A DNA stretch of 57,780 nucleotides from Teredinibacter waterburyi. GTDB lineage: Bacteria > Pseudomonadota > Gammaproteobacteria > Pseudomonadales > Cellvibrionaceae. Within the stretch, counting starts at the first letter, position 1; each line of letters starts with the position of its first letter. Location of the stretch: contig NZ_MRUH01000085.1 in the NCBI RefSeq assembly GCF_001922985.1, positions 1 to 57,780 on the forward strand. The letters run 5' to 3'. Positions 14,768 through 24,932 of the stretch are shown here, piece after piece. The position numbers and the translations under genes are program-made. The notes under the pieces were generated by a model. That model saw only the letters and a program-made list of their open reading frames with translations. It made no database searches and had not been told where the DNA came from.

Positions 14768-16003
14768 TTAAAGAAGCGCAACACCTTTTACCTGCGCAAA
14801 CACCTGCATACCTAGGGTTAAATTTAATCGCATTTGCGATAGCCGAGTAATTTTTGCGAGCAAGTACTGGCCATCATTTAGCTGTAAGCGCACGATTACG
14901 CGCGCTTCGTCTAGGTTTTGAATATCGCTAACTTTTGCCTCTAGAATATTCACTATGCTGGTATCCAAAGCGCGACTTAAGGCTAAGCTTACATCCGCTG
15001 CGTAAACGCGAATACGCTCTAGTTGCCGTAGTTTTTTGTGCTCTGCCGGTACAGCGATTTTTTCGCCGCCCACCCCCAACCAACTCAAGCCCTGTGCATC
15101 TTTTGCGGTTATTAACGTCGCGCGTAAAACAGCGCTGGCATGGTCGTTTTGTGCGAGCGGTAAATGCAATTGCGTGAGTAGCTGTTGGGTGTTGCCTTGG
15201 GTTAGGGTTTCACCCCCATCCATAATTAATATGTTGTCGCTAAAACGCGCGACTTCACTTGGGTCGTGGCTGACGAATAGCGTGGGAATTTCCAAGCGCG
15301 CAATTAAGTCTTCTAAATAGCGAATAATATCGTTGCGTGCGGCTTGGTCTAACGCGGCTAGAGGTTCGTCTAATAATAACAACTGCGGATTACGAAGCAG
15401 TGCTCGACCAATGGCAACACGCTGTTGCTGGCCACCAGAAAGCTGATGCGGTTTGCGCTGCAATAGTTTCGTTAAACCTAGCAGTGCAATGACGTGACTA
15501 AAACCCAAACCCAATTTGGTTGGTTCGGCGATTGTTACATTAGTAGCTTTTGTTTTAGCGACTTTTATTTTAGCCGCTACGCTTTCACCAAAGCGAATAT
15601 TTTGCTCTACCGACAAGTGCGGAAATAACCCAGACTGCTGCACTACATAGCCAATACGACGCTGATAAGCCGGCACAAAAACTGGTCTGGTGCCGTTTTT
15701 TTCATCTCGCGAGGCTTGCCATATCGTGCAACTTTTACCGTTGGAAAGCCACTCGCAGCTACCCTGTGCGCTGGGTTCTAAACCGGCTATAGCGCGCAAT
15801 AAGGTTGTTTTACCGCAGCCGGAGGGGCCAAATATTGCAGTTACACCGCGCTGAAATTTAAACTCGCAGTTCAGTATAAAGGGCTGAGTTGATTTTGTTC
15901 GTTGAGTTAAATCGCCGCGCTGTAACCTAAACTTGCCTTGCAGTACTGGCTGATCGTTTGTTAGCAAGTCTGACATCGCTTGGTTCGAATCAGTCATTGT
16001 CAC
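14768..16003 (-). CDS. modC: Molybdate ABC transporter ATP-binding protein
   Basis: The 411-residue ATPase powers the ModABC molybdate importer. Walker A is GPSGCGKTT, the signature is LSGGQQQRVAIGRALL, and Walker B is LLLLDEPLAALD, followed by a switch His in VSHDP. The C-terminal 130 residues form the Mop/TOBE-type molybdate-binding region (TSIVNILEAKV). It is longer than the usual 350 residues because of an N-terminal extension and a 30-residue Lys/Ala/Thr-rich insert before the signature motif. It overlaps the 3' end of modB by 14 bp, implying coupling. Confidence 0.92.
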   Translation of the reverse strand: MTMTDSNQAMSDLLTNDQPVLQGKFRLQRGDLTQRTKSTQPFILNCEFKFQRGVTAIFGPSGCGKTTLLRAIAGLEPSAQGSCEWLSNGKSCTIWQASRDEKNGTRPVFVPAYQRRIGYVVQQSGLFPHLSVEQNIRFGESVAAKIKVAKTKATNVTIAEPTKLGLGFSHVIALLGLTKLLQRKPHQLSGGQQQRVAIGRALLRNPQLLLLDEPLAALDQAARNDIIRYLEDLIARLEIPTLFVSHDPSEVARFSDNILIMDGGETLTQGNTQQLLTQLHLPLAQNDHASAVLRATLITAKDAQGLSWLGVGGEKIAVPAEHKKLRQLERIRVYAADVSLALSRALDTSIVNILEAKVSDIQNLDEARVIVRLQLNDGQYLLAKITRLSQMRLNLTLGMQVFAQVKGVALL

Positions 16004-16796
16004 GCTCGCTGCCGCTCGTTACTGGTCTGTTTTTTTCGGCCTCGGCATCTCGCCAGTAGTCGGCTTTACTGGGTTGGGATTTACGGTGTTTGGATTTGCT
16101 AAGCTCGGCTTTACTAGACCGAACCGGTAGCGATAAGCCTAATGCAGAATACTTTTGTAAGCGGTGAGTGATTAGAATTACAACAAAAGCAAACAGCAAC
16201 ATTAATAACGACATTTGATGTGCAGCCCCCCATTGCAACGATTCCACCTGCTCGTAAATAGCAATGGAGACCACGCGTGTTTCTCCGGGAATATTGCCAC
16301 CAATCATTAACACCACACCAAATTCACCAAGCGTGTGGGCAAAGCCCAGCACAAACGCCACTACAAATCCGGGTTTTGCCAGCGGTAACGCTATCCGCGT
16401 AAATCGCTGTAAGGGTGTGGCACCAAGCGTTGCGGCAACTTCGAACAGGTTGTGGGGAATGGCAGCGAAACTATTCACTAGTGGCTGCACAACAAAAGGC
16501 AAAGAATAAATAACCGAGCCAATTACTAAGCCGGTAAAGCTAAACGCAAACGTCGTTAAGCCGAACAGCTGGGCAACGTTTGCCAAACTACCTTGTGGTG
16601 AAAGCAGCAACAATAAATAAAAACCAATAACGGTTGGCGGCAGCACTACCGGTAGCGTAACCAAGGTGTTAACGATACTCACCCACCACCCCTGCCGGCG
16701 CGCCAGCCACCAGGCTAAGGGCGTGCCCAGCAGCAGTAATATCAATGTCGATACAAGTGCGAGCTTAAGGGTTAGGGTTATTGCTAGCCAATCCAT
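15990..16796 (-). CDS. modB: Molybdate ABC transporter permease
   Basis: The 268-residue inner-membrane permease has about five transmembrane helices and the conserved cytoplasmic loop EVAATLGATPLQRFTRIALPLAKPG, which docks on ModC. VLPPTVIGFYLLLLL near the start of the core is typical of ModB. The last 45 residues form a polar, lysine- and serine-rich tail beyond the usual end of the family. The gene starts 5 bp after modA and overlaps modC, so modABC is one transcript. Confidence 0.93.
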   Translation of the reverse strand: MDWLAITLTLKLALVSTLILLLLGTPLAWWLARRQGWWVSIVNTLVTLPVVLPPTVIGFYLLLLLSPQGSLANVAQLFGLTTFAFSFTGLVIGSVIYSLPFVVQPLVNSFAAIPHNLFEVAATLGATPLQRFTRIALPLAKPGFVVAFVLGFAHTLGEFGVVLMIGGNIPGETRVVSIAIYEQVESLQWGAAHQMSLLMLLFAFVVILITHRLQKYSALGLSLPVRSSKAELSKSKHRKSQPSKADYWRDAEAEKNRPVTSGSERDND

Positions 16797-16801
16797 TTGT
16801 T

Positions 16802-17665
16802 TTATAACGTCTCTTTTTGTGTGTTAGCTGGCGAGTTGTAGCCCATGGTTTTTAAGCGTGCTTGGGTTTGTTTTGTTAGTAGGTAATCTAAAAAATTTTG
16901 CGCCAAGATAATTTGTTGCGCAGCTTCTACACCGCTAAAGCGGCTATTAATCGTGCCGCTGAGTACCACAGCATGTTGGTCGATAGGGTCGTAGTGACCT
17001 TCTGGCACCAGCCAAACAGCCGAAGTGCGTTGTTTATCTAAACTAATAAGTGATGCGCTAACAAAACCCGCGGCAATATTTCCACTAGCGACAAATCCAT
17101 AGGCTTGTGCCACGGATTCGCCCATCACTAAACGCGAACGTGCGCTGGCGGGAAAGGATTCACGCTCTAAAGAACTAATGGCGGCGGCTCCGTAGGGCGC
17201 GATTTTGGGGTTTGCCAAGGCAATTTTTGCCTGTGGATCTTGCGCGAGCTTAGCGATAACGGCGGCGAAAGACATCTCGCTGTTTAGCCCAAACTTTTGT
17301 GGCTCGGCCACCCATAAAACCAACTGACCGCGCGCGTAGGTACTGGTACGCTCGGCAAACCCCTGCTCCACCAATCGCGCAGGGGTTTGCTCGTCTGCCG
17401 CAAAGAACAACGCAAACGGCGCGCCATGAATAATTTGGGTGTACAACTTGCCGGTCGAGCCGGCACTAAGATTCAGTATTACCCCAGTTTCCGCTTGGTA
17501 GCTTGCTTGCAACTTTTGCATTGCGGGTAAAAAGTTAGCGGCAACAGCAATATTAAGCTCGGCGGCATATACTGCTGTCAGCGGGGCTGCGATCGATATC
17601 GCAAAGAGAAGTCGCAGCAGCCGGTGTCGATACCCGCACAGCTGCCGCTTGAAAGAACTCAACAT
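16802..17665 (-). CDS. modA: Molybdate ABC transporter substrate-binding protein
   Basis: The 287-residue periplasmic protein binds molybdate or tungstate for ModBC. It has a signal peptide of about 34 residues (ending VYAA) and a mature start ELNIAVAANFLPAMQKLQ. LSAGSTGKLYTQIIHGAPF carries the Ser residues that hold the oxyanion. It is first gene of modABC. I see no clear ModE operator in the 200 bp upstream. Confidence 0.93.
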   Translation of the reverse strand: MLSSFKRQLCGYRHRLLRLLFAISIAAPLTAVYAAELNIAVAANFLPAMQKLQASYQAETGVILNLSAGSTGKLYTQIIHGAPFALFFAADEQTPARLVEQGFAERTSTYARGQLVLWVAEPQKFGLNSEMSFAAVIAKLAQDPQAKIALANPKIAPYGAAAISSLERESFPASARSRLVMGESVAQAYGFVASGNIAAGFVSASLISLDKQRTSAVWLVPEGHYDPIDQHAVVLSGTINSRFSGVEAAQQIILAQNFLDYLLTKQTQARLKTMGYNSPANTQKETL

Positions 17666-17817
17666 AAACTACTCATAGAAGACCGAAATAAGCCGTTAAA
17701 GACGCAGATTACACCACAAGCAACTGCAACTTGCCCAGAAGTGTAATGTTTTTGCACGTCTATCTCTAAGCTTTCATCAGACTGACGAGACTAGGTTATG
17801 GCAAGCAGGACACAAAA

Positions 17818-17842
17818 AAGGCAAGCCTGCGTGGCTTGCCTT
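17818..17842 (-). terminator. Terminator after the chemoreceptor gene
   Basis: AAGGCAAGCC (17818-17827) pairs perfectly with GGCTTGCCTT (17833-17842) around TGCGT. On the minus strand, a T-rich run (complement of CAAAAAAG) follows the stem. It lies 30 bp past the stop of the chemoreceptor gene. Confidence 0.8.
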
Positions 17843-17871
17843 GGTGATCTCAAAAAACCTAACGGAATAAA

Positions 17872-19473
17872 TTACTGGGAAACGCGCAGCGCCTCGGTGG
17901 CGTGACTTAACTGCTGCATTTCGGTGTTCAAAGTGTGAGCAACGCTTAGCACTTCAATTGTCACTTTAGTGGTGCTTTCGGCAGAACTGGAAATGCTATC
18001 GATACTTGCGTCAATTCCGCCTGCAACGTCGCTCTGCTCTTTTGAAGCGGTAGCAATAGACTTGCTCATCTGTTGGATATTGGCGACGGCATCGACAATT
18101 TTTCGTAACGTTGTATTCGCTAAGCCCATCTGCTCGACACTTGCCTGAGCCGACACGGTTGAGTTTTCGACCACGGCTACGGCTTTACTGGTTTGGCTCT
18201 GCAGGCGTTCGATGATTTTCTGAATCTCTTCCGTGGAGCTCTGGGTTTTTTGAGCCAAAGTTCGCACTTCATCGGCCACTACAGCGAAGCCTCTGCCCTG
18301 TTCGCCTGCTCGTGCGGCCTCAATAGCGGCATTCAGCGCTAGCAAATTGGTTTGTTCGGCAATGCCGGTAATAACCGTAAGTACCTTGCCGATTTGTTGA
18401 CCGTCTAAATCCAACTGCTGCATTACCTTTACCGCGCTATCCAACTCTTGCGACATTTTTTTGATAACGCCTGAGCTTTTTTCAACAACGATATACCCTT
18501 CTTTTGCCTCGGCACTGGCTTCGTCGGCAAATTGTGCGGCGCTAGTCGCATGCTCAGAAACAAGATGAACCGTCGCCGTCATTTGGTTCATGGACGTTGA
18601 TACCGACTCCAGCTCACGGTGCTGACGGCTGACGAAGCTTTCCGATTCAGTTGCTACACCAATAAGTTTTGCGGTTTGCTCGCAAACATTTTTTGATCGG
18701 TTTTGCACCCCTTCCACGATAGCACTAACCTGTTCGATCATCCGGTTGTAGGCGGTAAACATACTGCCAATTTCGTTATCGCTAACCTCGACATCGATCG
18801 CATTAGAAAAGTCACCGCGGCCTACCTGTAATAACCGCTCTTGCAGCAGATGAATTTGGGCCATTAGCCAATTCATGCCCAACAACCAACTCACTAAGGC
18901 AAACGCAACCGTAACCAGCGCAAGTACAAGCGCCGTTGTTTCCTGAGCGTGTACCGATTGGTTCGCTTCATTTGCGATCATCCCTACCGCTTTGTTCATA
19001 TCTTTTAACACCGCAAGACTCTGCTGCTGTAACTTTGGTAGTAGATCGCTACTTTTAGTTTGTAGGTAGCTGTTAACAGTTGTTTTGTAGTCTCGCCACA
19101 AACGCCCTACTTGATCTAGCTGCGCTTTTATTTCGGGGCTTGCGGGCGGGTGAATGGCGTCCGCCTTATTGCCATTTAACAAGCTGCGGTGGGAAGCTTC
19201 GAACAGCGAAATCGTCTCTTCGGGCACTGTCGCCTTTTCGGCACCTAGCACGACTAACATCGACTCTTTTGCCAAGCGCTGGCTCAGCATTCGCTGCCGA
19301 CCTGCCATATTGACCGTATCGGCGCTCTGCTCCAACGACAGGAAAATCGTTCCTGCGGAAATTCCGGCACACGTAATAATGATCAAAAAGGCTAGCGTAA
19401 ACTGGCTCTGGATCGAGTTAAAACCAACCATTCGTGACATCGAATTGAGCAGATAGGACAAATTTTGGCGCAT
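17872..19473 (-). CDS. Methyl-accepting chemotaxis protein, PilJ-type sensor
   Basis: The 533-residue membrane chemoreceptor has a first transmembrane helix at about residues 25-48. A short periplasmic sensor follows and starts [20 protein letters not shown], the PilJ/nitrate-sensor-type motif. A second helix at about 180-205, a HAMP linker and a long signalling coiled coil come next. The hairpin tip [20 protein letters not shown] and [12 protein letters not shown] bind CheA/CheW. There is no clear C-terminal CheR-tethering pentapeptide. It is monocistronic, with a terminator behind it. The ligand is unknown; the sensor type suggests type IV pilus or nitrate-like sensing. Confidence 0.92.
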   Translation of the reverse strand: MRQNLSYLLNSMSRMVGFNSIQSQFTLAFLIIITCAGISAGTIFLSLEQSADTVNMAGRQRMLSQRLAKESMLVVLGAEKATVPEETISLFEASHRSLLNGNKADAIHPPASPEIKAQLDQVGRLWRDYKTTVNSYLQTKSSDLLPKLQQQSLAVLKDMNKAVGMIANEANQSVHAQETTALVLALVTVAFALVSWLLGMNWLMAQIHLLQERLLQVGRGDFSNAIDVEVSDNEIGSMFTAYNRMIEQVSAIVEGVQNRSKNVCEQTAKLIGVATESESFVSRQHRELESVSTSMNQMTATVHLVSEHATSAAQFADEASAEAKEGYIVVEKSSGVIKKMSQELDSAVKVMQQLDLDGQQIGKVLTVITGIAEQTNLLALNAAIEAARAGEQGRGFAVVADEVRTLAQKTQSSTEEIQKIIERLQSQTSKAVAVVENSTVSAQASVEQMGLANTTLRKIVDAVANIQQMSKSIATASKEQSDVAGGIDASIDSISSSAESTTKVTIEVLSVAHTLNTEMQQLSHATEALRVSQ

Positions 19474-19711
19474 TCTAAACCTCGTGATACTGCAAGCGCG
19501 GGAGATGGCCCAAAAAGCTAGGGGTAAAGATCGGGCATAAAGCTTGGGCGTAAAGAAAGGCGGCTAGATTGCTTATTATCAATCCTGAACCGCAATAATG
19601 TATAAGTTAGTATAGACACTAATTCCGAAGCGCAAGCCACGATTGAGGACAAGACAGCCAGTCAAACCAGTTTTGATAGAATCTTCGACATAGTCATATG
19701 TTCCCAACACA

Positions 19712-19750
19712 AAAAAGCCCCAAGTCCCATTTGCAGACTTGGGGCTTTTT
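19712..19750 (-). terminator. Terminator downstream of dps
   Basis: AAAAAGCCCCAAGTC (19712-19726) pairs with GACTTGGGGCTTTTT (19736-19750), a 15-bp perfect stem with a 9-nt loop, flanked by A- and T-runs. It lies about 100 bp beyond the dps stop and upstream of the chemoreceptor gene. Confidence 0.85.
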
Positions 19751-19854
19751 GAGATTCATACAGCTATGGCCGCATTCTTACAATCAGAATGCGGCTATCT
19801 GAATTACCAACTTAGCTGTACTTCGACGTACTTTATTGCGCAGCACAAAGCATC

Positions 19855-20322
19855 TTATAGCGTAGCGCGAAGCATCCAGGCGGTTTTCTCGTGAAGACGC
19901 ATGCGGTCTGAAACCAGCGACGCCGTAGACTCATCGGCAGCGCCCTGTGCCAGCACCAACACATCTCGACAGGTTTTGACAACTTGTTCATGTCCAGCAG
20001 TTAAAATTTCAACCATCTCACGTGAAGCCGGTACACCTTCCACTTCACTTATTGACGACAACTTAGCGAAGCTTTTGTAGGTACCAGGGGCAACTACATC
20101 GAGGGTACGAATACGCTCGGCAATTTCATCCACGGCTAGAGCTAATTCGGTGTAGTGCTCCTCGAACATTAGGTGTAATTCGCGAAACTGCGGCCCCGTC
20201 ACATTCCAATGGAAGTTGTGAGTTTGCAGGTAGAGTGTGTAGGAATCAGCTAATAACTTTTTCAGCCCTTCGGCAATTGCATTACGGTTCTCGGTACTAA
20301 TACCAATATCAATAGAATGCAT
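19855..20322 (-). CDS. dps: Dps-family ferritin-like DNA-protection protein
   Basis: The 155-residue protein forms a dodecameric cage that oxidises and stores iron and shields DNA from peroxide. The ferroxidase signature is visible: [15 protein letters not shown] near residues 33-47 and [19 protein letters not shown] near 53-71, which between them give the inter-subunit His/Asp/Glu ligands. There is no lysine-rich N-terminal DNA-binding tail, so DNA binding may be weak. The upstream region contains a Fur-like palindrome (20423-20445), about 100 bp before the start codon. Confidence 0.93.
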   Translation of the reverse strand: MHSIDIGISTENRNAIAEGLKKLLADSYTLYLQTHNFHWNVTGPQFRELHLMFEEHYTELALAVDEIAERIRTLDVVAPGTYKSFAKLSSISEVEGVPASREMVEILTAGHEQVVKTCRDVLVLAQGAADESTASLVSDRMRLHEKTAWMLRATL

Positions 20323-20422
20323 ACTTGATCTCCTTGTTTAGCGTGGTTCATTGAAAGTCGCGGCGTTTTCTAAGCGATGTTAGGGTTGCCGCGATCGATG
20401 GGTTTATACTATGCCCTTACGG

Positions 20423-20445
20423 TCATTGATAATAATTATTAATGA
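20423..20445. promoter_or_regulatory. Fur-box-like palindrome between dps and dusA
   Basis: TCATTGATAATAATTATTAATGA is a near-perfect 23-bp palindrome. The 19-bp segment from GATAATAATT matches the Fur consensus at 13 of 19 positions. It lies between the divergent starts of dps (20322) and dusA (20491). Fur control of dps is plausible; an AT-rich promoter element is the alternative. Confidence 0.5.
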
Positions 20446-20490
20446 CTAGGCGATCGATAAATTTTACCTATTCACGATGATAGCTTTTCT

Positions 20491-21627
20491 ATGACGTCCA
20501 CAGGTTCTCGTTCCACAGACTCTTTCACGTCTCGCCCCACAAGTGCTACAAAGGCTGGCCCGTCTGTATCAAATGACACAACTCGGTCGACTTCCCAGCC
20601 GAACAAGCCGACGCCCCAACCCATGAAAGATTCGAAGCAAGTTGTTAATCGGCGTCATCATCGATTCTGCATTGCACCGATGATGGATTGGAGTGACCGA
20701 CACTGTCGTTACTTCTGGCGTTTACTCACAAAACAAAGCTTGCTCTATACAGAGATGGTGACGACTGGCGCACTTTTAAACGGCGATCGGCAACGGTTTT
20801 TAGAATTTAATAGCAGCGAACACCCCATCGCCCTGCAGCTTGGCGGCAGCGACCCCAAAGCCTTAGCCACTTGCGCGCGCATGGCCGAAGACTGGGGTTA
20901 CGATGAAGTGAATTTAAATTGTGGCTGCCCCAGTGACCGAGTGCAAGAAGGTAAAATTGGCGCGGTATTAATGGCAGAACCGGATTTAGTCGCCGACTGC
21001 GTTGCCGCAATGAACGCCGCCTGCACTATTCCGGTAACGGTAAAACATCGTATTGGTATTGATCAGCAAGATGACTACGCAGATATGGCGACCTTCGTTA
21101 AAACAGTCGCAAGCGCTGGCTGCGATACCTTTATTGTGCATGCTCGCAAAGCCTGGTTAAAAGGCCTGAGTCCGAAAGAAAACCGCCAAGTCCCGCCGCT
21201 GAAATACGAGTTGGTACAACAACTTAAAGATAACTTCCCCAACCTAACCGTGATTATCAATGGCGGCATTACCACCATCGACCAATCGCTACAGTTACTT
21301 GAAGGTTTGGACGGTGTGATGATTGGACGAGAGGCGTATCACAACCCTTACTTTCTTGCCGAAATCGATCAAAAAGTATTTGGCGAAAACACCCCGATAC
21401 CGAGCCGAACAGAGGTATTAAGCGGGTTTGTTGACTACTGCTCCAGCGAGATCGCCCGCGGGAACCGCCTGCATCATATGTCGCGCCATATGTTAGGCCT
21501 TTTCGCTGGCGAATACGGCGCTCGAGCCTTTCGCAGGTACATCACCGAAAACGCCAATCAAGCCGGCGCTGGCGCGCAGATTTTGCTGGAAGCCGAAAAA
21601 CTCACTCAGCGCCCACCGTTTGTGTAA
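20491..21627 (+). CDS. dusA: tRNA-dihydrouridine(20/20a) synthase
   Basis: This FMN enzyme reduces uridines 20 and 20a in the tRNA D-loop. Hallmarks are FCIAPMMDWSDRHCRYFWRL, LQLGGSDPKAL, EVNLNCGCPSDRVQ with the catalytic Cys, VTVKHRIGID and the HARKAWLKGLSPKENR block that separates DusA from DusB and DusC. The 378-residue ORF has an N-terminal Ser/Thr-rich extension of about 55 residues. ATG 20623 is an alternative start close to the conserved domain; neither has a clear ribosome site. It diverges from dps. Confidence 0.93.
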   Translation: MTSTGSRSTDSFTSRPTSATKAGPSVSNDTTRSTSQPNKPTPQPMKDSKQVVNRRHHRFCIAPMMDWSDRHCRYFWRLLTKQSLLYTEMVTTGALLNGDRQRFLEFNSSEHPIALQLGGSDPKALATCARMAEDWGYDEVNLNCGCPSDRVQEGKIGAVLMAEPDLVADCVAAMNAACTIPVTVKHRIGIDQQDDYADMATFVKTVASAGCDTFIVHARKAWLKGLSPKENRQVPPLKYELVQQLKDNFPNLTVIINGGITTIDQSLQLLEGLDGVMIGREAYHNPYFLAEIDQKVFGENTPIPSRTEVLSGFVDYCSSEIARGNRLHHMSRHMLGLFAGEYGARAFRRYITENANQAGAGAQILLEAEKLTQRPPFV

Positions 21628-21761
21628 CCGATTATCATTTTTCGGCAAAATTCGACCTCTAAACCGGACTTCACACATCGTTTTATGTTAAAAAGAGTGC
21701 GCCGTAAATTCTGCAATTTCCGACGAAATGACCAATAACAATAATCCAAGAGGGTTTTCAC

Positions 21762-23237
21762 ATGCACAACTCACGTCTCTTGCTAAAGGGGATGATCGCC
21801 GCCGTACTTTGGCTGGCACTTCTCGGCAGCAGTGTTACCAATGCTCAAACGCGCATCATGCCGCTGGGCGATTCAATTACAGGTAGCCCAGGTTGCTGGC
21901 GCGCCTACCTATGGGATCAGCTAGTCAATGCTGGTTACACTAATATCGATTTTGTGGGGACCCTCGGTCCGCAGGGCTGTAGTATTTCTCACGACGGTGA
22001 CAACGAAGGCCACGGTGGCATTCTTGCTACCAATATGGCTAACCAAGGTCAACTTGGCCCATGGCTTTCCAGCACTAACCCAGATGTGGTTATGATGCAC
22101 CTAGGCACTAACGATGTATGGAGTGGCCGCTCTACCAGTTTGATTCTGGAAGCCTTCACCTCATTGGTTGGCAGCATGCGTGCCAACAACCCCAATATGA
22201 AGATTATCGTGGCACAAATTATTCCTATGGACCCAGCGGGTTCTTGTAGTGATTGTGATCAACGCGTTATCTCTTTGAACAACGCCATTCCGGGCTGGGC
22301 TTCTGGTCTTAGCACTTCGGCATCTCCTATCGTTGTTGCCAACATTTGGTCTGGCTTCGACGCAGTTGCCGACACTGGCGACGGCGTCCACCCTACTGAT
22401 GCCGGCGATCGCAAAATGGCGAATGCTTGGTTCCCAGTGCTAACCTCGGTTCTTGATGGCGGCGGCTCTAGCAGCTCAAGCTCAAGTAGTTCTAGCTCTA
22501 GCAGCTCTTCAAGCTCATCGTCTAGCTCGAGCAGCAGTTCTACCAGCGGTGGTAGCTGTACTGAGCAGTGTAAGTGGTATCAAGATGACCCACGTCCACT
22601 ATGTGCCAACCAAACTAGCGGTTGGGGCTATGAGAACGGTCAAAGCTGTATTGGTCGCACTACCTGTGAAAGCCAAGGCGGAAACGGCGGCGTAGTTAGC
22701 TCTTGTACTAGTAGTTCGTCTTCCAGCTCTAGCAGCTCATCCTCGTCTAGCTCTAGCAGTTCTTCTAGCTCATCCAGTTCTAGCAGTTCATCTTCCAGTT
22801 CTAGCAGCTCGTCTTCTTCTAGCAGCTCTTCAAGTTCTGGTGGTACCTGTACTTCGAGCCAAACGACCTGTAACTGGTACGGCACTCAACACCCTGTGTG
22901 CAACAACCAGAACTCCGGTTGGGGTTACGAAAACAACCAAAGCTGTATTGGTGCTGACACCTGCGCGAGCCAACCAAACGGCGGCGGTATGACTGTTGGA
23001 GATTGTTTCCCAGACAGCGGCAGCTCAAGCTCTTCTAGTTCTTCATCTAGCTCAAGCAGCTCAAGCTCATCATCTAGCTCAAGCTCTTCTAGCTCTAGCA
23101 GCTCATCAAGTGGCGGCACAGGCGGTACCTGTAACTGGTACGGTTCTAGCTACCCACTCTGTACCAACACTAGCAGCGGCTGGGGTTGGGAAAACAACCA
23201 AAGCTGTATCGCACCTTCTACCTGTAACTCACAGTAG
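21762..23237 (+). CDS. Secreted SGNH acetylxylan-esterase-like enzyme with three CBM10 modules
   Basis: The 491-residue protein has a signal peptide (about 1-28), then an SGNH-hydrolase domain (about 30-232) resembling carbohydrate esterase family 3: [17 protein letters not shown] (nucleophile Ser), LGTNDVW and [11 protein letters not shown] (Asp/His). Three cysteine-rich modules follow, with CNWY or CKWY, SGWG(Y/W)EN and QSCI, typical of CBM10 cellulose binding, at about 266-306, 363-406 and 457-491. They are joined by poly-Ser linkers of 25, 43 and 30 residues (236-260, 317-359, 421-450). It probably deacetylates xylan while bound to plant cell wall. The linkers point to the Cellvibrionales. 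Confidence 0.9.
   Translation: MHNSRLLLKGMIAAVLWLALLGSSVTNAQTRIMPLGDSITGSPGCWRAYLWDQLVNAGYTNIDFVGTLGPQGCSISHDGDNEGHGGILATNMANQGQLGPWLSSTNPDVVMMHLGTNDVWSGRSTSLILEAFTSLVGSMRANNPNMKIIVAQIIPMDPAGSCSDCDQRVISLNNAIPGWASGLSTSASPIVVANIWSGFDAVADTGDGVHPTDAGDRKMANAWFPVLTSVLDGGGSSSSSSSSSSSSSSSSSSSSSSSSSTSGGSCTEQCKWYQDDPRPLCANQTSGWGYENGQSCIGRTTCESQGGNGGVVSSCTSSSSSSSSSSSSSSSSSSSSSSSSSSSSSSSSSSSSSSSSSSSGGTCTSSQTTCNWYGTQHPVCNNQNSGWGYENNQSCIGADTCASQPNGGGMTVGDCFPDSGSSSSSSSSSSSSSSSSSSSSSSSSSSSSSSGGTGGTCNWYGSSYPLCTNTSSGWGWENNQSCIAPSTCNSQ
22467..23111 (+). repeat. Three poly-serine linker tracts in DNA
   Basis: Runs of serine codons at 22467-22541, 22710-22838 and 23022-23111 encode 25, 43 and 30 consecutive Ser. 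AGC/AGT and TCT/TCA/TCG/TCC codons are mixed irregularly, so the DNA is low-complexity but not a perfect tandem repeat. The tracts produce spurious antisense ORFs rich in Glu and Leu. Confidence 0.9.
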
Positions 23238-23323
23238 TCGACGGTGTTTTAATCTTTATGCCTTATCGCGAATAATTACTTTTTGATCGCAGATAGATAA
23301 GGCATAAAGTCAAAATATAAAAA

Positions 23324-23351
23324 AGCCCAGCTCTATGCTGGGCTTTTTTTA
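23324..23351 (+). terminator. Terminator after the esterase gene
   Basis: AGCCCAGC (23324-23331) pairs with GCTGGGCT (23337-23344), loop TCTAT, followed by a T-run. A second inverted repeat, TGCCTTATC...GATAAGGCA, lies just upstream (about 23259-23306). Confidence 0.85.
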
Positions 23352-23510
23352 TATTCACTGCTTTACCCCGTCTACACGATCCCCACAACTAAAGCCAACC
23401 CTAGATAAAGGCATACCGCTGCTACCCCACATACAATTTACGGTTGTGTCTGCCGCCTACAACCCCGATAATGTGCGCCTTTGCTAACCGCACGCGTTAT
23501 GGGGAGTAAC

Positions 23511-24443
23511 ATGACCAACAAACTTGAGCAATTAAAGCAGTATTCAGACGTTGTCGCCGACACCGGTGATATCGAAGCCATTCGTCGCTATCAACCGTTA
23601 GACGCTACCACCAATCCATCTTTGCTGTTTAAAGCAGCCCAAATGGAGCAATACGCACCTTTAGTCAAGGGCGCTATCGAAAGCAGCGACAGTATCGACG
23701 CCGCCTGCGATAAAATTGCCGTTGCCATCGGTTGCGAAATTTTAAAAATCGTTCCTGGCCGTGTTTCTACCGAAGTTGACGCTCGTCTTTCGTTCGACAC
23801 CAAAGCCAGCATCGCCAAAGCTAAGCATCTAATAGAGCTTTACGCTCAAGCCGGTATTCCTAAAGAGCGCGTACTTATCAAGCTCGCTTCTACTTGGGAA
23901 GGCATTCGTGCTGCAGAAGTACTAGAAAAAGAAGGTATTACCTGCAACCTGACACTTCTATTTAGCTTTAGCCAAGCCGCTGCATGTGCCGACGCTGGAG
24001 CCTTCCTGATCTCTCCGTTTGTCGGCCGTATTTTGGATTGGTACAAAGCCAATACCGACAAAAAAGAATACGCACCAATGGAAGATCCAGGTGTCGTGTC
24101 TGTTACTCAGATCTACAACTACTACAAGCAAAATGGTTACGACACAGTGGTTATGGGCGCAAGCTTCCGTAACACTGGTGAACTAGAAGCTTTGGCTGGT
24201 TGTGACCGCTTAACTATCAGCCCTCAGCTTTTAGGTGAACTAGAAGCAGACACAGGCAAGCTAGAGCGCGTATTGAGCCCAAATAATAGTAGTGACGCTA
24301 TGGCAAAACTGATCGAAACCGAAGCGCAATTCCGCTTTTCTAACAACCAAGATGCCATGGCAACGCACAAGTTAGCCGAAGGGATTCGCGGTTTCGTAGC
24401 AGACCAGATTAATCTGGAAAACTACCTAAAATCTTTAAAGTAA
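23511..24443 (+). CDS. tal: Transaldolase
   Basis: The 310-residue cytosolic enzyme of the non-oxidative pentose phosphate pathway moves a dihydroxyacetone unit from sedoheptulose-7-P to glyceraldehyde-3-P. Signatures are [25 protein letters not shown] near the N-terminus and [17 protein letters not shown] with the Schiff-base Lys, typical of TalA/TalB. ATG 23511 has GGGGAG 5 bp upstream. An in-frame extension to 23481 is open but lacks similarity. The next gene follows after 27 bp. Confidence 0.94.
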   Translation: MTNKLEQLKQYSDVVADTGDIEAIRRYQPLDATTNPSLLFKAAQMEQYAPLVKGAIESSDSIDAACDKIAVAIGCEILKIVPGRVSTEVDARLSFDTKASIAKAKHLIELYAQAGIPKERVLIKLASTWEGIRAAEVLEKEGITCNLTLLFSFSQAAACADAGAFLISPFVGRILDWYKANTDKKEYAPMEDPGVVSVTQIYNYYKQNGYDTVVMGASFRNTGELEALAGCDRLTISPQLLGELEADTGKLERVLSPNNSSDAMAKLIETEAQFRFSNNQDAMATHKLAEGIRGFVADQINLENYLKSLK

Positions 24444-24470
24444 GTACAACTAACGAATAGGCGGCCCCCA

Positions 24471-24932
24471 GTGCTAGCGAAAATAAAAGACTTTTTTCGA
24501 TCTGAACTGCAAGGTGCCGATGAGGGCGCAATCGAGCACCAAAAACAGCTCGCTTGCGCCGCTCTTCTAATTGAAGTCGCCATTGTTGATCACGAATTCG
24601 ATGCAGATGAACTAGGCGCGCTGACCAATATCCTGCAACAAAAGTTCGGCATCTCAGCCGAAGAATGCCACAGCCTTGCAGCCCTCGCCCAAGCCGAGTG
24701 TGAACAAGCAACGTCACTGTACCAGTTTACTCAACTCGTAAATGACAACTGCAATCAGAACGACAAGTTCGAGCTGGTTAAGGGTATGTGGACTATCGCA
24801 TACGCAGATGGCGACCTCGACAAATACGAAGAATACGTTATTCGTAAGGTTTCTGAACTTATCTACGTTAGCCACAGTGACTTTATTCGCGCAAAACACG
24901 CCGCACGTCCAGCCGACATACCACGCACCTAA
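24471..24932 (+). CDS. TerB-like (tellurite-resistance B family) protein
   Basis: The 153-residue all-helical cytoplasmic protein belongs to the TerB-like family: LACAALLIEVAIVDHEFDAD near residue 30 and LVKGMWTIAYADGDLDKYEE near 105, both with acidic clusters thought to bind metal. TerB-like proteins occur in stress and membrane-linked complexes; real tellurite resistance is not implied, as no ter cluster is present. The start is GTG 24471. It lies 27 bp after transaldolase, so the two are probably co-transcribed. Confidence 0.82.
   Translation: MLAKIKDFFRSELQGADEGAIEHQKQLACAALLIEVAIVDHEFDADELGALTNILQQKFGISAEECHSLAALAQAECEQATSLYQFTQLVNDNCNQNDKFELVKGMWTIAYADGDLDKYEEYVIRKVSELIYVSHSDFIRAKHAARPADIPRT

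Noticed and set aside
22467-23111. Possible CRISPR or tandem-repeat array
   Set aside because: The repetition is of serine codons in frame, with no fixed repeat unit and no spacers. No CRISPR array is seen anywhere in the window.
22640-23119. Antisense ORFs encoding Glu/Leu-rich proteins opposite the esterase
   Set aside because: They are the complement of the poly-serine codon tracts and have no ribosome sites; low-complexity shadows.
24471-24932. Tellurite-resistance determinant
   Set aside because: Only a TerB-like protein is present; no other ter genes accompany it, so resistance is not claimed.
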